Origin: Oceanobacillus jordanicus
GTDB taxonomy: Bacteria > Bacillota > Bacilli > Bacillales > Amphibacillaceae
Direction of reading: 5' to 3'
Assembly (NCBI RefSeq): GCF_022095695.1
Contig: NZ_JAIFZM010000009.1
Coordinates: 1-64,000, forward strand
Length of the DNA stretch: 64,000 nt
In this document: in pieces, positions 38,076-47,373 of the stretch
How positions within the stretch are numbered: position 1 is the stretch's first letter
Layout: each line of letters opens with the position of its first letter
Position numbers and translations under genes: made by a program
Notes under the pieces: generated by a model
The model's input: only the letters and a program-made list of their open reading frames with translations
Told to the model about the DNA's origin: nothing
The model's database searches: none

Positions 38076-38630
38076 TCACTTAATAAATTTACTAAATAGT
38101 TGTTCTGTTGTAAGAATTGTAGCAAATTCATCATGCAATGTAGCTAATGAAATATCATGTATGGATTCGGCATCATAGTATTTTCCGTTTTGATCCTGTA
38201 TACCAAATGATGCGGTTGCATCCGAAACTAAGTATGTATTAAAGCCCAAATTACCACTCATCCTTGTGGTTGTTGATACACAATGTGGCGTGGTCAGACC
38301 AGTTATTACAACAGTTGTAAATTTATTTGTTTTTAAAAAAGCTTCTAAATCTGTACCAATAAAGCTACTATTAACTTTCTTTGTTATTATTAAGTCATTA
38401 CTTTCAGGCTCAACTATTTCCTTTATAGCATATCCCTCATTGTTAGGGTAAAATACCGATGTAGGATCATCAGACATATGTTGTATGTATATAACCTTCC
38501 AATCTTTTTCTCTCCATAATTTCAATATCTTGCTAATATTTTCTTCGGCATTATGATTATTTCGCTCTCCCCATTTTTCCTCATTAAATGCTTTTTGTAC
38601 ATCTACTATGATTAAAGCCTTTTTTTCCAT
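38076..38630 (-). CDS. Isochorismatase-family cysteine hydrolase
   Basis: 184 aa. The Asp-Lys-Cys set of the family is visible: Asp in LIIVDVQKAF, Lys in ITKKVNSSFIGTDL and the nucleophile Cys in TTPHCVSTTTR. Members include nicotinamidases and other amidases; the substrate here cannot be named. The start at 38630 (MEKKAL) follows GGGGGAAC. The longer frame to 38744 would overlap the upstream gene and is rejected. It is probably co-transcribed with the CMD-like gene. Confidence 0.88.
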   Translation of the reverse strand: MEKKALIIVDVQKAFNEEKWGERNNHNAEENISKILKLWREKDWKVIYIQHMSDDPTSVFYPNNEGYAIKEIVEPESNDLIITKKVNSSFIGTDLEAFLKTNKFTTVVITGLTTPHCVSTTTRMSGNLGFNTYLVSDATASFGIQDQNGKYYDAESIHDISLATLHDEFATILTTEQLFSKFIK

Positions 38631-38668
38631 ACTGTTCCCCCCGAATCCTTTCACTTTAAATACTGACT

Positions 38669-39085
38669 TCACTTTTGTGTTGGTTTTAATTGCATCATCG
38701 CTCCAAAATATTGTGAAGCAGAAGTAAAAGAAATAAATGCACAAAGCTCACTTATTTCCTCCTCAGTAAAACCTTCATACAAGATTTTAAAAGTTGAATT
38801 TGGTATGCCACCCTTTTGTTTTAAAAATACCTCCGCAAACCCAACCGCAAGGGATATTTTTTCATCAAACTTATCCCAATCGGGTTTACCTTTCGTTTTA
38901 CAATACTCACATTTATTACTTTGAGCTAACGTTCTCCTTACTTGTTCTTTTAATTCGAAAGATAGTAACCCATCATTTTCTAACACGCTTCCCAGTTGAG
39001 TCCACCCTTGCATTACTTCTATGTTATGTCCCAAAAGTCGTTGAAATGGTGTTTCTCCAAAACTTGATTCCTTGATTCTTGCCAT
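38669..39085 (-). CDS. Carboxymuconolactone decarboxylase-like (AhpD fold) protein
   Basis: 138 aa, all-helical. The CMD/AhpD core has VRRTLAQSNKCEYCKTKGKP, where CEYC forms the redox-active CxxC, but the downstream His of AhpD is not obvious. Such proteins act as disulfide reductases or decarboxylases. AAAGGGGGA precedes the ATG. It is divergent from an AsnC-type regulator, which may control it. Confidence 0.8.
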   Translation of the reverse strand: MARIKESSFGETPFQRLLGHNIEVMQGWTQLGSVLENDGLLSFELKEQVRRTLAQSNKCEYCKTKGKPDWDKFDEKISLAVGFAEVFLKQKGGIPNSTFKILYEGFTEEEISELCAFISFTSASQYFGAMMQLKPTQK

Positions 39086-39210
39086 TTAAAATCCCCCTTT
39101 GTTATATTATTAATTATAGAGGGTGTAAAGCTTAAATCACATTAAATCCCTAAAGAAATATTGAATAATTATTTTTAAAATTAACGAGATAGAGAGGGTT
39201 TTGTTTAAAA

Positions 39211-39648
39211 ATGAAAACTGATGATATTGATAGGAGGATATTAGATGAACTACTTAATAATAGTCGTTTATCTATGAGTGAACTCGGAAGAAGAGTTAAT
39301 TTATCTTCCCCTTCTGTAACAGAACGGGTTAGGCAGATGGAATCATTGGGTATTATAAAAGGCTATACACTAGAAATTGACTTTGAGAAATTAGGTCTAC
39401 CTATCCAATGTATTATTGAAGCAACAATCAAAAACGGCAATTATAAGTCATTCAAAAGTTTAATTCAGAAACTTCCAAACGTAGAGTTTTGTTATCGTAT
39501 TGCCGGAAATGCGTGTTATATGTTAAAAATGCACTTTGAGAACTTTTCAGAAGCGGAGCAATTTATTGATGAAGTAAACCCATATGCACAGACGGTAACA
39601 CATTTTATCTTTTCAAAAGTTCCTACAGTTACGCGAACTAACACTTAG
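39211..39648 (+). CDS. Lrp/AsnC-family transcriptional regulator
   Basis: 145 aa. The N-terminal helix-turn-helix (DDIDRRILDELLNNSRLSMSELGRRVNLS) is followed by an RAM ligand-binding domain ending in THFIFSKVPT. Family members sense amino acids or related metabolites. It is divergent from the isochorismatase/CMD pair across a 125-bp gap, the usual arrangement for a local regulator. GAGAGGGTTTTG precedes the ATG. Confidence 0.9.
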   Translation: MKTDDIDRRILDELLNNSRLSMSELGRRVNLSSPSVTERVRQMESLGIIKGYTLEIDFEKLGLPIQCIIEATIKNGNYKSFKSLIQKLPNVEFCYRIAGNACYMLKMHFENFSEAEQFIDEVNPYAQTVTHFIFSKVPTVTRTNT

Positions 39649-39692
39649 CCCGCTCCATATATATAATATTGGGGAGGTATTCTCATTAGTAA

Positions 39693-40376
39693 TCAATACT
39701 TCAAATTTAGTTTAGTTACTGCATAAGGAGAGCGAAAAATAACATATTTACTATCAACCCATTTAGCATTATCCACTCCTAATACTTCTAAATTGTCGGC
39801 TTGAGTTCTATTGGTTATAATCTGTAATTGTTCACTACTTAATTGCTTCATTAATCCAAGGAAATTAGTTTTAATATAAAAATTATAGAAGTGGTGTGTC
39901 TCCCCGAGGGTTGCGTCTCTATGCTCTATAACTACGATGTCTTCACCTTTTGGTGACTCTACAGTTTCATAAGAATTACTCAAATCCACTATCAAATATA
40001 TGAAAGCAAATGGAACTAAAAGAAGTAATATTAAAAATGCGATAATAGGTCCCCATAATTTTACTAGTTTTAACCCTTTTAACAAAACAAAAATAGCAAT
40101 TAATGCAAGGAATGTTGGGAAAATAAAGCTTGTTGGCTTAAGAAAAATAAAATAATAATTTTGATTGGATAATACAATAACTAGTAAATCAACTAATGCT
40201 ATTGTAACGATAAATATCTTTTGTGGGAGACTTAGCAATTTAAGTCTCCTGAAAATTTTATAATCCCTTTTTCCTTTTTTATTTGTTTTCTTATCTTCTC
40301 CATGCTTTCTATTAACAAACCTGAAAATAATTGCTACCAACCAAAGTATGATTAGGATAACAATAAAAGTATTCAT
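39693..40376 (-). CDS. Membrane protein of unknown function
   Basis: 227 aa. One N-terminal helix (residues 3-20), a basic cytoplasmic stretch (NRKHGEDKKTNKKGKRDYK), then three helices between about 52 and 135. A C-terminal soluble domain of about 90 residues faces outward. No family is recognised. Base use is AT-rich like the surrounding island. AGGAGATG lies just before the ATG. Confidence 0.7.
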   Translation of the reverse strand: MNTFIVILIILWLVAIIFRFVNRKHGEDKKTNKKGKRDYKIFRRLKLLSLPQKIFIVTIALVDLLVIVLSNQNYYFIFLKPTSFIFPTFLALIAIFVLLKGLKLVKLWGPIIAFLILLLLVPFAFIYLIVDLSNSYETVESPKGEDIVVIEHRDATLGETHHFYNFYIKTNFLGLMKQLSSEQLQIITNRTQADNLEVLGVDNAKWVDSKYVIFRSPYAVTKLNLKY

Positions 40377-40461
40377 TTATAACATCTCCTAGGTTAGACT
40401 AAATTTCTTCACTATAGGTATATTCCTTCAAGGAGATCCATTTTCCTAAGTTACCACTAAA

Positions 40462-41946
40462 TTAACATTCTTTTTGTATTAAATATTTACGAGCTATTGC
40501 TCTATCATCAAATTCTATCGTTGTATCTTTAATTGATTGAGTAGTCTCATGTCCTTTTCCTGCAATAATAACAACATCTTTAGAATTAGCCATATTGATA
40601 ACTCTTTTAATAGCTTCTTCTCGATTAACCAATACTTCATAGCTAGAGGAACTTATTTCTTTAAAGCCTTTTTCGATGTCACCTATTATACCTAAGGGAT
40701 TCTCTGAGCGGGGATTATCAGAAGTAATAACTACAAAATCACTGTAATTACTAGCGATTTCTCCCATAATCGGACGCTTAGCTTTATCTCGATCTCCACC
40801 ACAACCAAATACAGTAATTACGTTATTTTCTGCAAACTCTTTAACTGTTTTAAGTACATTTTCCAAAGCATCAGGTGTATGTGCATAATCAACCAATACG
40901 AGAAAATCTTGACCTTCATCAATTATCTCCATTCGACCATCAATGCTTTTAACTTGGGATAAACTTCTCTTTATACTATCAAGTGGAATGCCCTCAACTA
41001 ATGCTGCTGCAATACCTGCTAATGCATTATAAACATTAAACCGTCCAATTAATTGGAGGTCTAACTCAACGTCACCTTTAAAAGTATTTATTAATAAATG
41101 AATACCTTGTGAAGTCATTCTAATACTTTTAGCTGTAACATCAGATTGATTGTTAATTCCATATGTAATAATTTCTGCTGATGTAATCTTTTTAAAGTAC
41201 TCAAAATGAGAGTCATCTGCGTTTAAGATTGCATACTTCATGTCTTTGTCAGTAAACGAATTTCCAAGCTTTGAGAACAAAAGACCTTTAGCATCTTTAT
41301 ATTCATTAAAGGAATGATGATAATCCAAATGATCTTGTGTAAGGTTCGTAAAGACTGCCGTTCTAAAGTTACAGCCTGTAACACGTCCCATATCTAGCCC
41401 CTGAGATGATACTTCCATTACACAATAATCCGTATTGTAATCTCTCATTTTTCGGAGGTTGCCTTGTAGGATAGGGGGCTCTTGTGTGTTAATATCAGTT
41501 GGGTACATTTGCTGAGCTATCTTTACCCCGTTGTTTCCCATCAATCCAGTATTAAATCCAAAGTCGGAAAAAATCTTTTCAATAATGAAGGAGGTAGTGG
41601 TTTTTCCGTTTGTTCCAGTAATCCCTATTAGTTTCATTTCATCAGAAGGATAATTATGAAAATGAGTAGCGATAATGGCCATTGCATGCCTTGCATCTTT
41701 AACAAATATTTTCGGTACATTAATGTCCACATCTCTTTCGACTACTAGTGCAACGGCACCATTCCTAATTGCTTCCGATGCAAAGAGATGTCGATCTTCT
41801 AGAAAGCCTTCAATAGCAGGTACACAGATAAACAAATTTCCCTGTTCTATTTTTCTAGAATCCATTTGTAAACCTGTAATTTCAACATCCATGTTTCCTT
41901 GTGTTTCTTTTATCATAAACAGACTTGCTATTTCTTTTAGTCTCAA
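40462..41946 (-). CDS. murE: UDP-MurNAc-tripeptide synthetase (MurE), extra copy outside dcw
   Basis: 494 aa, full length. The Mur ligase ATP loop is GITGTNGKTTT; the central domain has TNLTQDHLDYH, and the C-terminal domain contains SDNPRSENP. The DNPR motif points to meso-diaminopimelate as the added amino acid. MurE normally lies in the division/cell-wall cluster, and none of those neighbours are here, so this is likely a second copy or a specialised ligase. TTG start behind AGAGGTG. The neighbours (GNAT, DUF3267) give no clear pathway. Confidence 0.9.
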   Translation of the reverse strand: MRLKEIASLFMIKETQGNMDVEITGLQMDSRKIEQGNLFICVPAIEGFLEDRHLFASEAIRNGAVALVVERDVDINVPKIFVKDARHAMAIIATHFHNYPSDEMKLIGITGTNGKTTTSFIIEKIFSDFGFNTGLMGNNGVKIAQQMYPTDINTQEPPILQGNLRKMRDYNTDYCVMEVSSQGLDMGRVTGCNFRTAVFTNLTQDHLDYHHSFNEYKDAKGLLFSKLGNSFTDKDMKYAILNADDSHFEYFKKITSAEIITYGINNQSDVTAKSIRMTSQGIHLLINTFKGDVELDLQLIGRFNVYNALAGIAAALVEGIPLDSIKRSLSQVKSIDGRMEIIDEGQDFLVLVDYAHTPDALENVLKTVKEFAENNVITVFGCGGDRDKAKRPIMGEIASNYSDFVVITSDNPRSENPLGIIGDIEKGFKEISSSSYEVLVNREEAIKRVINMANSKDVVIIAGKGHETTQSIKDTTIEFDDRAIARKYLIQKEC

Positions 41947-42012
41947 ATTAGGGCACCTCTCTAGGAATTATATTGCGATACAATGATCTTTTAATTTGGG
42001 CTCACCTTAAGT

Positions 42013-42574
42013 TCAAAAACTGGTATCTTCGTGTTTAAATCGTCCCATCACAACAGTATTATAGTAATTACCATTAGACAGAAATTTGTCCTTTTTTAAA
42101 ATACCTTCCACTTCAAAACCATATTTTTTATACAGAATTATAGCTTTATCATTTGTTTCAAGCACATGTAAAGTCATCTTTTTAATATCATTCGAGTCAG
42201 CCCAACGAACAGACTCTCCTAAGAGGTTTTTTCCTATACCGTAACCCCAGTAGTCTCTTAATACACAGACTCCGAATTCTACCTTATGAGAAGTTCTTTT
42301 TAATTTGTTCCCTTCACACCTGGAAAATCCTACAATCTTCTCATTAACTTCTGCAACTAAAAATAGGTTACTGGCACTCCTTGTATCCTCTGCAATAATT
42401 TGTTTAAAGTTTGGCTCATCTATGTATGCCTCGCCTTTTTCTCTATCTAGATTCTCTGTTTCCCCATCAATCTGGAGGCGCAGTTCAGACAAGCTTTTAG
42501 CATCCTCTTCTTGGGCAGACCTTACAGTATAATGTAAATTATTAACATGATACTTTTTTTGGGTTAAGCCTCAT
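42013..42574 (-). pseudogene. GNAT acetyltransferase, frameshifted near the start
   Basis: The main frame (42013-42492, TTG) encodes a GNAT domain: the acetyl-CoA loop lies in RDYWGYGIGKNLL, and LHVLETNDKAIILYKKYGFEVEG is typical. The true start appears to be the ATG at 42574, which has GGAGG in front. It reads MRLNPKK, then goes out of frame at a run of seven A (T run at 42554-42560). Removing one A joins it to YTVRSAQEEDAKSLSELR, a normal GNAT N terminus, giving 186 aa. This may be a real mutation, slippage or a sequencing error. Confidence 0.72.
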
Positions 42575-42634
42575 AATAAATTCCTCCATTGTTTAAGTTT
42601 AAACCTCAAACTAGTTACTTTGGCATAAAATTAA

Positions 42635-43186
42635 TCAGTAGGTTTGTTTTAATATATGAACCGAATCACCATCATCTTTTATGCTATATGTACTTGGAAG
42701 ACCTTTTAGTAAAATTACTGCCTGTAAGTCACCTCTTGAAGTATAGAGATTAAGCACCCACACATATAAGGCAAACCAGATTCCTGCTCCTGAAGTGATA
42801 AAAAATAGCAACGAACAAATAACACCTAAAACAATCATAGGTGCTAGGGTAATTATTATGTATGCACTTTTTGTGAAAATCGCTTCACTTTTAGCAAATA
42901 TAAAAGGTCCACTAAAGCCATACTGTGGGCTTATTCCACTGTAACACCTCATCAAAATCCCATGTATCAATTCGTGTAAAACGATATACACAAATGTTGT
43001 AAGAAGGAATGCAAGTATTAACAAGGGAGTTTGTTTTATTAGATCAAATAATTCATGAAGTGGCACCAAATATTGTACAATCAGGGTACCAATCACAATA
43101 AGGCCAATTGTAATTGTATTTATTATCCTAGGAATTTTAATCTCTTCCCAATTCAGAGACTTTGATTTTTCGTAATTTGAATACAT
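42635..43186 (-). CDS. DUF3267 membrane protein with zincin-like HELIHG motif
   Basis: 183 aa with four or five membrane helices. HELIHGILMRCYSG in the second helical region matches the HExxH pattern of membrane zinc peptidases, and the layout fits DUF3267. The substrate is unknown; related proteins resemble site-2-protease folds. AGGAGAGAAGG lies before the ATG. It is in the accessory island next to the GNAT gene. Confidence 0.82.
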   Translation of the reverse strand: MYSNYEKSKSLNWEEIKIPRIINTITIGLIVIGTLIVQYLVPLHELFDLIKQTPLLILAFLLTTFVYIVLHELIHGILMRCYSGISPQYGFSGPFIFAKSEAIFTKSAYIIITLAPMIVLGVICSLLFFITSGAGIWFALYVWVLNLYTSRGDLQAVILLKGLPSTYSIKDDGDSVHILKQTY

Positions 43187-43321
43187 TTATCCTTCTCTCC
43201 TAAATGTTAATAAGTAATTTAATAGATAAACACTTACAAATAGCGTCTAAGTTCAATTGTCCTCTCCCAAAACGTAACCAACAATAAGATCAGCATTAGA
43301 TTTTACAGTCATTAATATAAA

Positions 43322-43657
43322 CTAACCGACATATTGGAGGAATAACTGATAAATTGCTATGCAAAATCCTAAAATACTTGCTTTCAATTTTGAAGGGTGG
43401 TTTCTTTTGTTAAGAAACAAGTATAGGATAACGGCTATAAAACCCAAGGGGAACCATAATTCAAATATACCCTCCTCAGTACTTTGGGAATAAATTGGAG
43501 TAATGTAAGTACTAATTAGAAAGTAAAAAAACACTCTAGAACGTTTGGATTCTAATTGTTTACCCCACCTTACTAATAAGAAAATGACGATAATAGCAAT
43601 AACCGTAATGTGGAAAGGAGGTAAAACAATAGCAGAATTTCCAAAATCAAATACCAT
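43322..43657 (-). CDS. Small membrane protein of unknown function
   Basis: 111 aa with three predicted helices (HITVIAIIVIFLLVRWG, a short one near FFYFLISTYITPIY, and the IFELWFPLGFIAVILYLFL region). The frame is open to a TTG at 43702, but AAGGTGG at proper spacing favours the ATG at 43657. No family is recognised. Confidence 0.55.
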   Translation of the reverse strand: MVFDFGNSAIVLPPFHITVIAIIVIFLLVRWGKQLESKRSRVFFYFLISTYITPIYSQSTEEGIFELWFPLGFIAVILYLFLNKRNHPSKLKASILGFCIAIYQLFLQYVG

Positions 43658-43841
43658 TTTGAATAGCCACCTTAAGCTTCTAAGCACATACCCCTTAATC
43701 AAATTACTAAGTTGTTAGATAAAGAGAGCATATTATTAGATGTTTTTAACTATATTTTACCATATTGTATTATCACTTTTAGATTTTTCTCAATATAATT
43801 ATAAGATTACGACGATGGCATGGATCCATTTAAATAGTGCT

Positions 43842-44007
43842 AGTGGAACCACAACACCCAAAAGTGAAACCACAGCACCCAAAAGTGAAACCAGCACCGC
43901 AAAGTGAAACCAAAACACCGCAAAGTGAATCCACAGCACCCAAAAGTGAAACCAAAACACCGCAAAGTGAAACTACAGCACCACAAAGTGAAACCACAGC
44001 CCCAACC
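43842..44007. repeat. 21-bp tandem array 2
   Basis: Eight units of period 21, consensus AGTGAAACCACAGCACCCAAA, starting at 43842, 43863, 43884, 43903, 43924, 43945, 43966 and 43987. The third unit has lost two bases. The surrounding 43703-44122 has no gene; a likely promoter follows. The AAAGTGAAAC core resembles the AAGTGATTG and AAGAGACGC cores of the other arrays. Confidence 0.9.
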
Positions 44008-44060
44008 GACGCACCACACCAAATCCATTCACAAAATGGACATACCAATTTAATGGTAAC

Positions 44061-44088
44061 TTTACAGTGTTAAAGTGTTATGTATGGT
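44061..44088 (+). promoter_or_regulatory. Predicted SigA promoter of yerA
   Basis: TTTACA at 44061-44066 and TATGGT at 44083-44088, 16 bp apart, about 35 bp before the yerA start and immediately after array 2. The match is moderate. Confidence 0.4.
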
Positions 44089-44122
44089 AAAATAAAGAAA
44101 AAGAAGTATTGGAGCGTTGTCT

Positions 44123-45865
44123 ATGTTAGAGAATGGTTATTACTGGAGAAACCGTGAACTGAGAAAGCATGTCAGCGTGATTGATGGATTGGATAAGCCT
44201 GACCTGCTTTTAACGAATGCTGTTTATTTAAATGCGTATACGAAAGAGTGGATATCGGCAAACATTTGGATTGTTGATGATCGCATTGTCTATGTAGGGG
44301 AAAAGCTTCCTGCTAATACGGAGGATATAGAAACAATGGATTGTGCAGGGAAGTATCTTGTTCCAGGATATATCGAGCCACATGCCCACCCGTTCCAATT
44401 ATATAATCCTGAACAGCTCGCGAATCATGTAGCACAAACAGGAACTACAACACTAGTAAATGATAACATTTTATGGTTATTGTTATTAAAGAAAAAGAAA
44501 GCGTTTTCTTTAATAAATGAACTACAAAAGCATCCTGTCTCCATGTATTGGTGGGCACGCTTTGATGCGCAAACGGAATTGAAGGATGACACACAACTTT
44601 TTAATACACAGGAGATCCTTTCATGGATAAAGCACCCAGCTGTCGTTCAGGGGGGAGAGCTGACTTCATGGCCTGATTTACTAGCAGGGGACGATCGGCT
44701 TCTACATTGGATACAGGAAACAAAACGTCAAGGCAAGCCGATAGAAGGCCATTTGCCTGGAGCTTCTGAAAAAACATTAACAAAGATGAAGCTATTGGGT
44801 GTAAATGCAGATCATGAATCCATGACGGGCGAGGATGTTATTCGTAGGTTGCGTCTTGGTTATCAGGTAGGGCTCCGCTATTCTTCTATTCGACCAGATT
44901 TGCCGCAGCTGCTTGAGGAACTGCTGGCTATGAATCTAAAAAGCTATGATAATCTTACAATGACCACGGATGGAGCTACTCCAGGTTTCTATGAAGACGG
45001 CATGATGAACGTATGTATTGAGATTGCGATAGAAAAAGGCGTTCCAATTGAAGAAGCCTATATGATGGCAAGCTATAATGCAGCAAAACATCTCAGCTTG
45101 GAGGAACAACTTGGAAGCATTGCACCAGGTCGAATTGCCAATATCAATATTCTTTCAGATAAGGATAATCCGCACCCTGAAAGTGTCTTGGCTAAGGGAC
45201 AGTGGATTGTAAAAGATCATAGCTCCCAAGAGATTTCCAATGTAGTGAATTGGGAAGAATATGGGATAGGGAAACTAACCTATGATTGGGAGCTTACAGA
45301 AAATGAGTTGCAGTTTTCTGTGCCTATCGGACTTGATATGGTGAATGATGTCATTATAAAACCGTATGCGATCGATACAGACATTGCAACAGAACAGTTA
45401 CCAGAAACGAAGAAGGATGCTTTCCTTCTCCTACTAGATCGAAAAGGGAAATGGCGTGTGAATACGACCATACGTGGTTTCACAGATCGCCTTGGCGGTA
45501 TGGCAAGTTCTTATTCTACGACAGGTGACTTCATCTTTATTGGAAAAAATAAAGCCGATATTATCTTAGCAGGCAATCGATTAAAGGAATTAGGTGGAGG
45601 AATTGTGATCGTCCATGAAGGAGAAATTTTACTGGAGATCCCGCTCACACTCTCGGGCACCATGTATGATGGAAACATGCGGGACTTAATTGAGAAGGAA
45701 AAGCAGCTTAAAACGATATTAAAAGAATATGGTTATCCTTTTTCAGACCCGGTTTACTCGATATTTTTCTTATCTTCAACTCACCTCCCTCACATTCGGA
45801 TAACACAGCAGGGGATTGTGGACGTGAAGAAAAAAGCAGTACTATTCCCAGCGACCATGTGTTAG
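44123..45865 (+). CDS. yerA: Adenine deaminase-related amidohydrolase YerA
   Basis: A 580-aa amidohydrolase, the length of B. subtilis YerA. The metal-binding HxH is in GYIEPHAHPFQLY; further metal ligands lie in EGHLPGAS, NADHESMTGED and the MTTDGATPGF segment. A C-terminal adenine deaminase-like domain follows (GGIVIVHEGEILLEIPL). Adenine deaminases make hypoxanthine, but activity of YerA-type proteins on adenine is not certain. ATG 44123 with GGAG 8 bp upstream is preferred over TTG 44117. It starts the yerA-yerB-yerC group. Confidence 0.92.
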   Translation: MLENGYYWRNRELRKHVSVIDGLDKPDLLLTNAVYLNAYTKEWISANIWIVDDRIVYVGEKLPANTEDIETMDCAGKYLVPGYIEPHAHPFQLYNPEQLANHVAQTGTTTLVNDNILWLLLLKKKKAFSLINELQKHPVSMYWWARFDAQTELKDDTQLFNTQEILSWIKHPAVVQGGELTSWPDLLAGDDRLLHWIQETKRQGKPIEGHLPGASEKTLTKMKLLGVNADHESMTGEDVIRRLRLGYQVGLRYSSIRPDLPQLLEELLAMNLKSYDNLTMTTDGATPGFYEDGMMNVCIEIAIEKGVPIEEAYMMASYNAAKHLSLEEQLGSIAPGRIANINILSDKDNPHPESVLAKGQWIVKDHSSQEISNVVNWEEYGIGKLTYDWELTENELQFSVPIGLDMVNDVIIKPYAIDTDIATEQLPETKKDAFLLLLDRKGKWRVNTTIRGFTDRLGGMASSYSTTGDFIFIGKNKADIILAGNRLKELGGGIVIVHEGEILLEIPLTLSGTMYDGNMRDLIEKEKQLKTILKEYGYPFSDPVYSIFFLSSTHLPHIRITQQGIVDVKKKAVLFPATMC

Positions 45866-45909
45866 CGTATAATGGAGTAAAATCTATGTTAACAAGGGTG
45901 TTGTAGAAA

Positions 45910-46956
45910 ATGAAGAAAATCGTATGGATGCTAGTACTAGCATTCATCTTACTTGTAGGTTGCTCCGATAAAGAGAAACAGGAAGCGGACAACAATGAAA
46001 CGAAGGATAACGATGTGCAAGAGAAAACAAGTCAACCTGAAGTTGCCAATGAAATTGTAGCTCCTTTGACAGGAGTGGCGATAGACGAACCAACTGATAA
46101 CCGCATAGTCGCTGTGATGGTGAATAATCATTCCAAGGCAAGGCCGCAAACCGGATTGTCTAAAGCAGATCTTGTGTATGAAATATTAGCTGAAGGGCGA
46201 ATCACACGTTTTCTTGCTATGTTTCAAAGTGAAATGCCGGATGTTGTTGGGCCTGTAAGAAGTGCACGGGAATATTACTTTAATTTGGCCAATGATTATA
46301 ACGCACTTTATGTTTATCACGGGGCAGCAAATTTTGTTAATGATATGATTATGAACAGAGGAATTGAACATTTAAATGGATCCCTATATGATAATGATGG
46401 AAACTTGTTCAAGCGAGAATCATTCCGTAAGGCGCCACATAATTCCTATTTGCAGCTTGGGGCTGTATATGACGTTGCCAAAAGTAAAGGCTATGAGACA
46501 ACTGCTGATATTGAGCCGCTTACTTTTGTGAAAAGCGATAAGGAGATTTCTGGTGATCCAGCTCAGCATGCAGAAATTGTTTATTCCGATCAACCAATGG
46601 AAATTGTCGAATATGACTATAGTGCAAGCGATGAAGTGTACACGCGCTATAATGACCGTGAACAAACAGTAGAACTGAACACAGAAGAGCCTATACAGGT
46701 AGCAAATGTATTGATAGTGGAAACCCCCCATGAAGTGATTGATGATGCTGGACGGAGGGCCGTCGACATGCAATCGGGGGGAAATGCATACCTTTTGCAA
46801 AAAGGAAAAGTACAACAGTTGCAATGGGAGAATAGAGAAGGAAGAATTGTTCCTGTAAAGGATGGAGAAATAGTGGGCTTTGTCCCAGGGAAAACTTGGA
46901 TCAATGTTATTCCTACCAGTCCTGGATTAACCGAGTCCGTCAACATAACTAATTAG
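45910..46956 (+). CDS. yerB: DUF3048-family lipoprotein YerB
   Basis: A 348-aa lipoprotein, lipobox Cys18 (LLVGC). After an acidic linker come the two DUF3048 parts: VAVMVNNHSKARPQTGLSKADLVYEI with DVVGPVRSAREYY, then the C-terminal GKTWINVIPTSP region. It is conserved in spore-forming Firmicutes, with no assigned function. It follows yerA by 44 bp and precedes yerC by 18 bp, as in B. subtilis. Confidence 0.93.
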   Translation: MKKIVWMLVLAFILLVGCSDKEKQEADNNETKDNDVQEKTSQPEVANEIVAPLTGVAIDEPTDNRIVAVMVNNHSKARPQTGLSKADLVYEILAEGRITRFLAMFQSEMPDVVGPVRSAREYYFNLANDYNALYVYHGAANFVNDMIMNRGIEHLNGSLYDNDGNLFKRESFRKAPHNSYLQLGAVYDVAKSKGYETTADIEPLTFVKSDKEISGDPAQHAEIVYSDQPMEIVEYDYSASDEVYTRYNDREQTVELNTEEPIQVANVLIVETPHEVIDDAGRRAVDMQSGGNAYLLQKGKVQQLQWENREGRIVPVKDGEIVGFVPGKTWINVIPTSPGLTESVNITN

Positions 46957-46974
46957 AAGCAGGAGGGCTTGTTT

Positions 46975-47274
46975 GTGCAAATAGATAAACTACGAGGAGA
47001 ACAGCTCGATCAATTGTTCGATGCAATTCTTACACTAAAGGACCGGGAAGAATGCTACCGCTTTTTTGATGATATTGCGACAATGTCAGAGATCCATGCC
47101 ATCTCCCAACGGCTACAAGTGGCAAAAATGCTAAGTGAAGGCCGTACCTACACGGTGATTGAACAGGAAACCAATGCTTCAACTGCAACCATATCGCGTG
47201 TGCGTAGATGTATTAATTATGGTAGCGAAGGATACAAGATGGTCTTAGGCCGACTTACAGATGAAGAGAAGTAG
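46975..47274 (+). CDS. yerC: TrpR-like regulator YerC
   Basis: A 99-aa YerC/YecD-family protein of TrpR-like fold, with DNA-binding helices in AISQRLQVAKMLSEGRTYTVIEQETNASTATISRVRRC. GTG at 46975 lies 8 bp after AGGAGG; TTG at 46969 is too close to it. The target genes are unknown. A strong terminator follows. Confidence 0.93.
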   Translation: MQIDKLRGEQLDQLFDAILTLKDREECYRFFDDIATMSEIHAISQRLQVAKMLSEGRTYTVIEQETNASTATISRVRRCINYGSEGYKMVLGRLTDEEK

Positions 47275-47278
47275 TAAA

Positions 47279-47316
47279 CAAAGAGATGCTGGGTCATAGC
47301 CCGGCATCTCTTTGCT
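47279..47316 (+). terminator. Terminator after yerC
   Basis: CAAAGAGATGCTGGG pairs with CCCGGCATCTCTTTG around a TCATAG loop. The stem is strong although the T run is only TTTG. Confidence 0.85.
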
Positions 47317-47373
47317 TATACTAAAGAATATAAAAACAAGAAGGCAACATATCGCTATACATGGGAGGACATC

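Noticed and set aside
38631-38744. N-terminal extension of the isochorismatase-like protein
   Set aside because: It overlaps the upstream CMD-like gene in another frame and lacks a ribosome site; ATG 38630 has GGGGG upstream.
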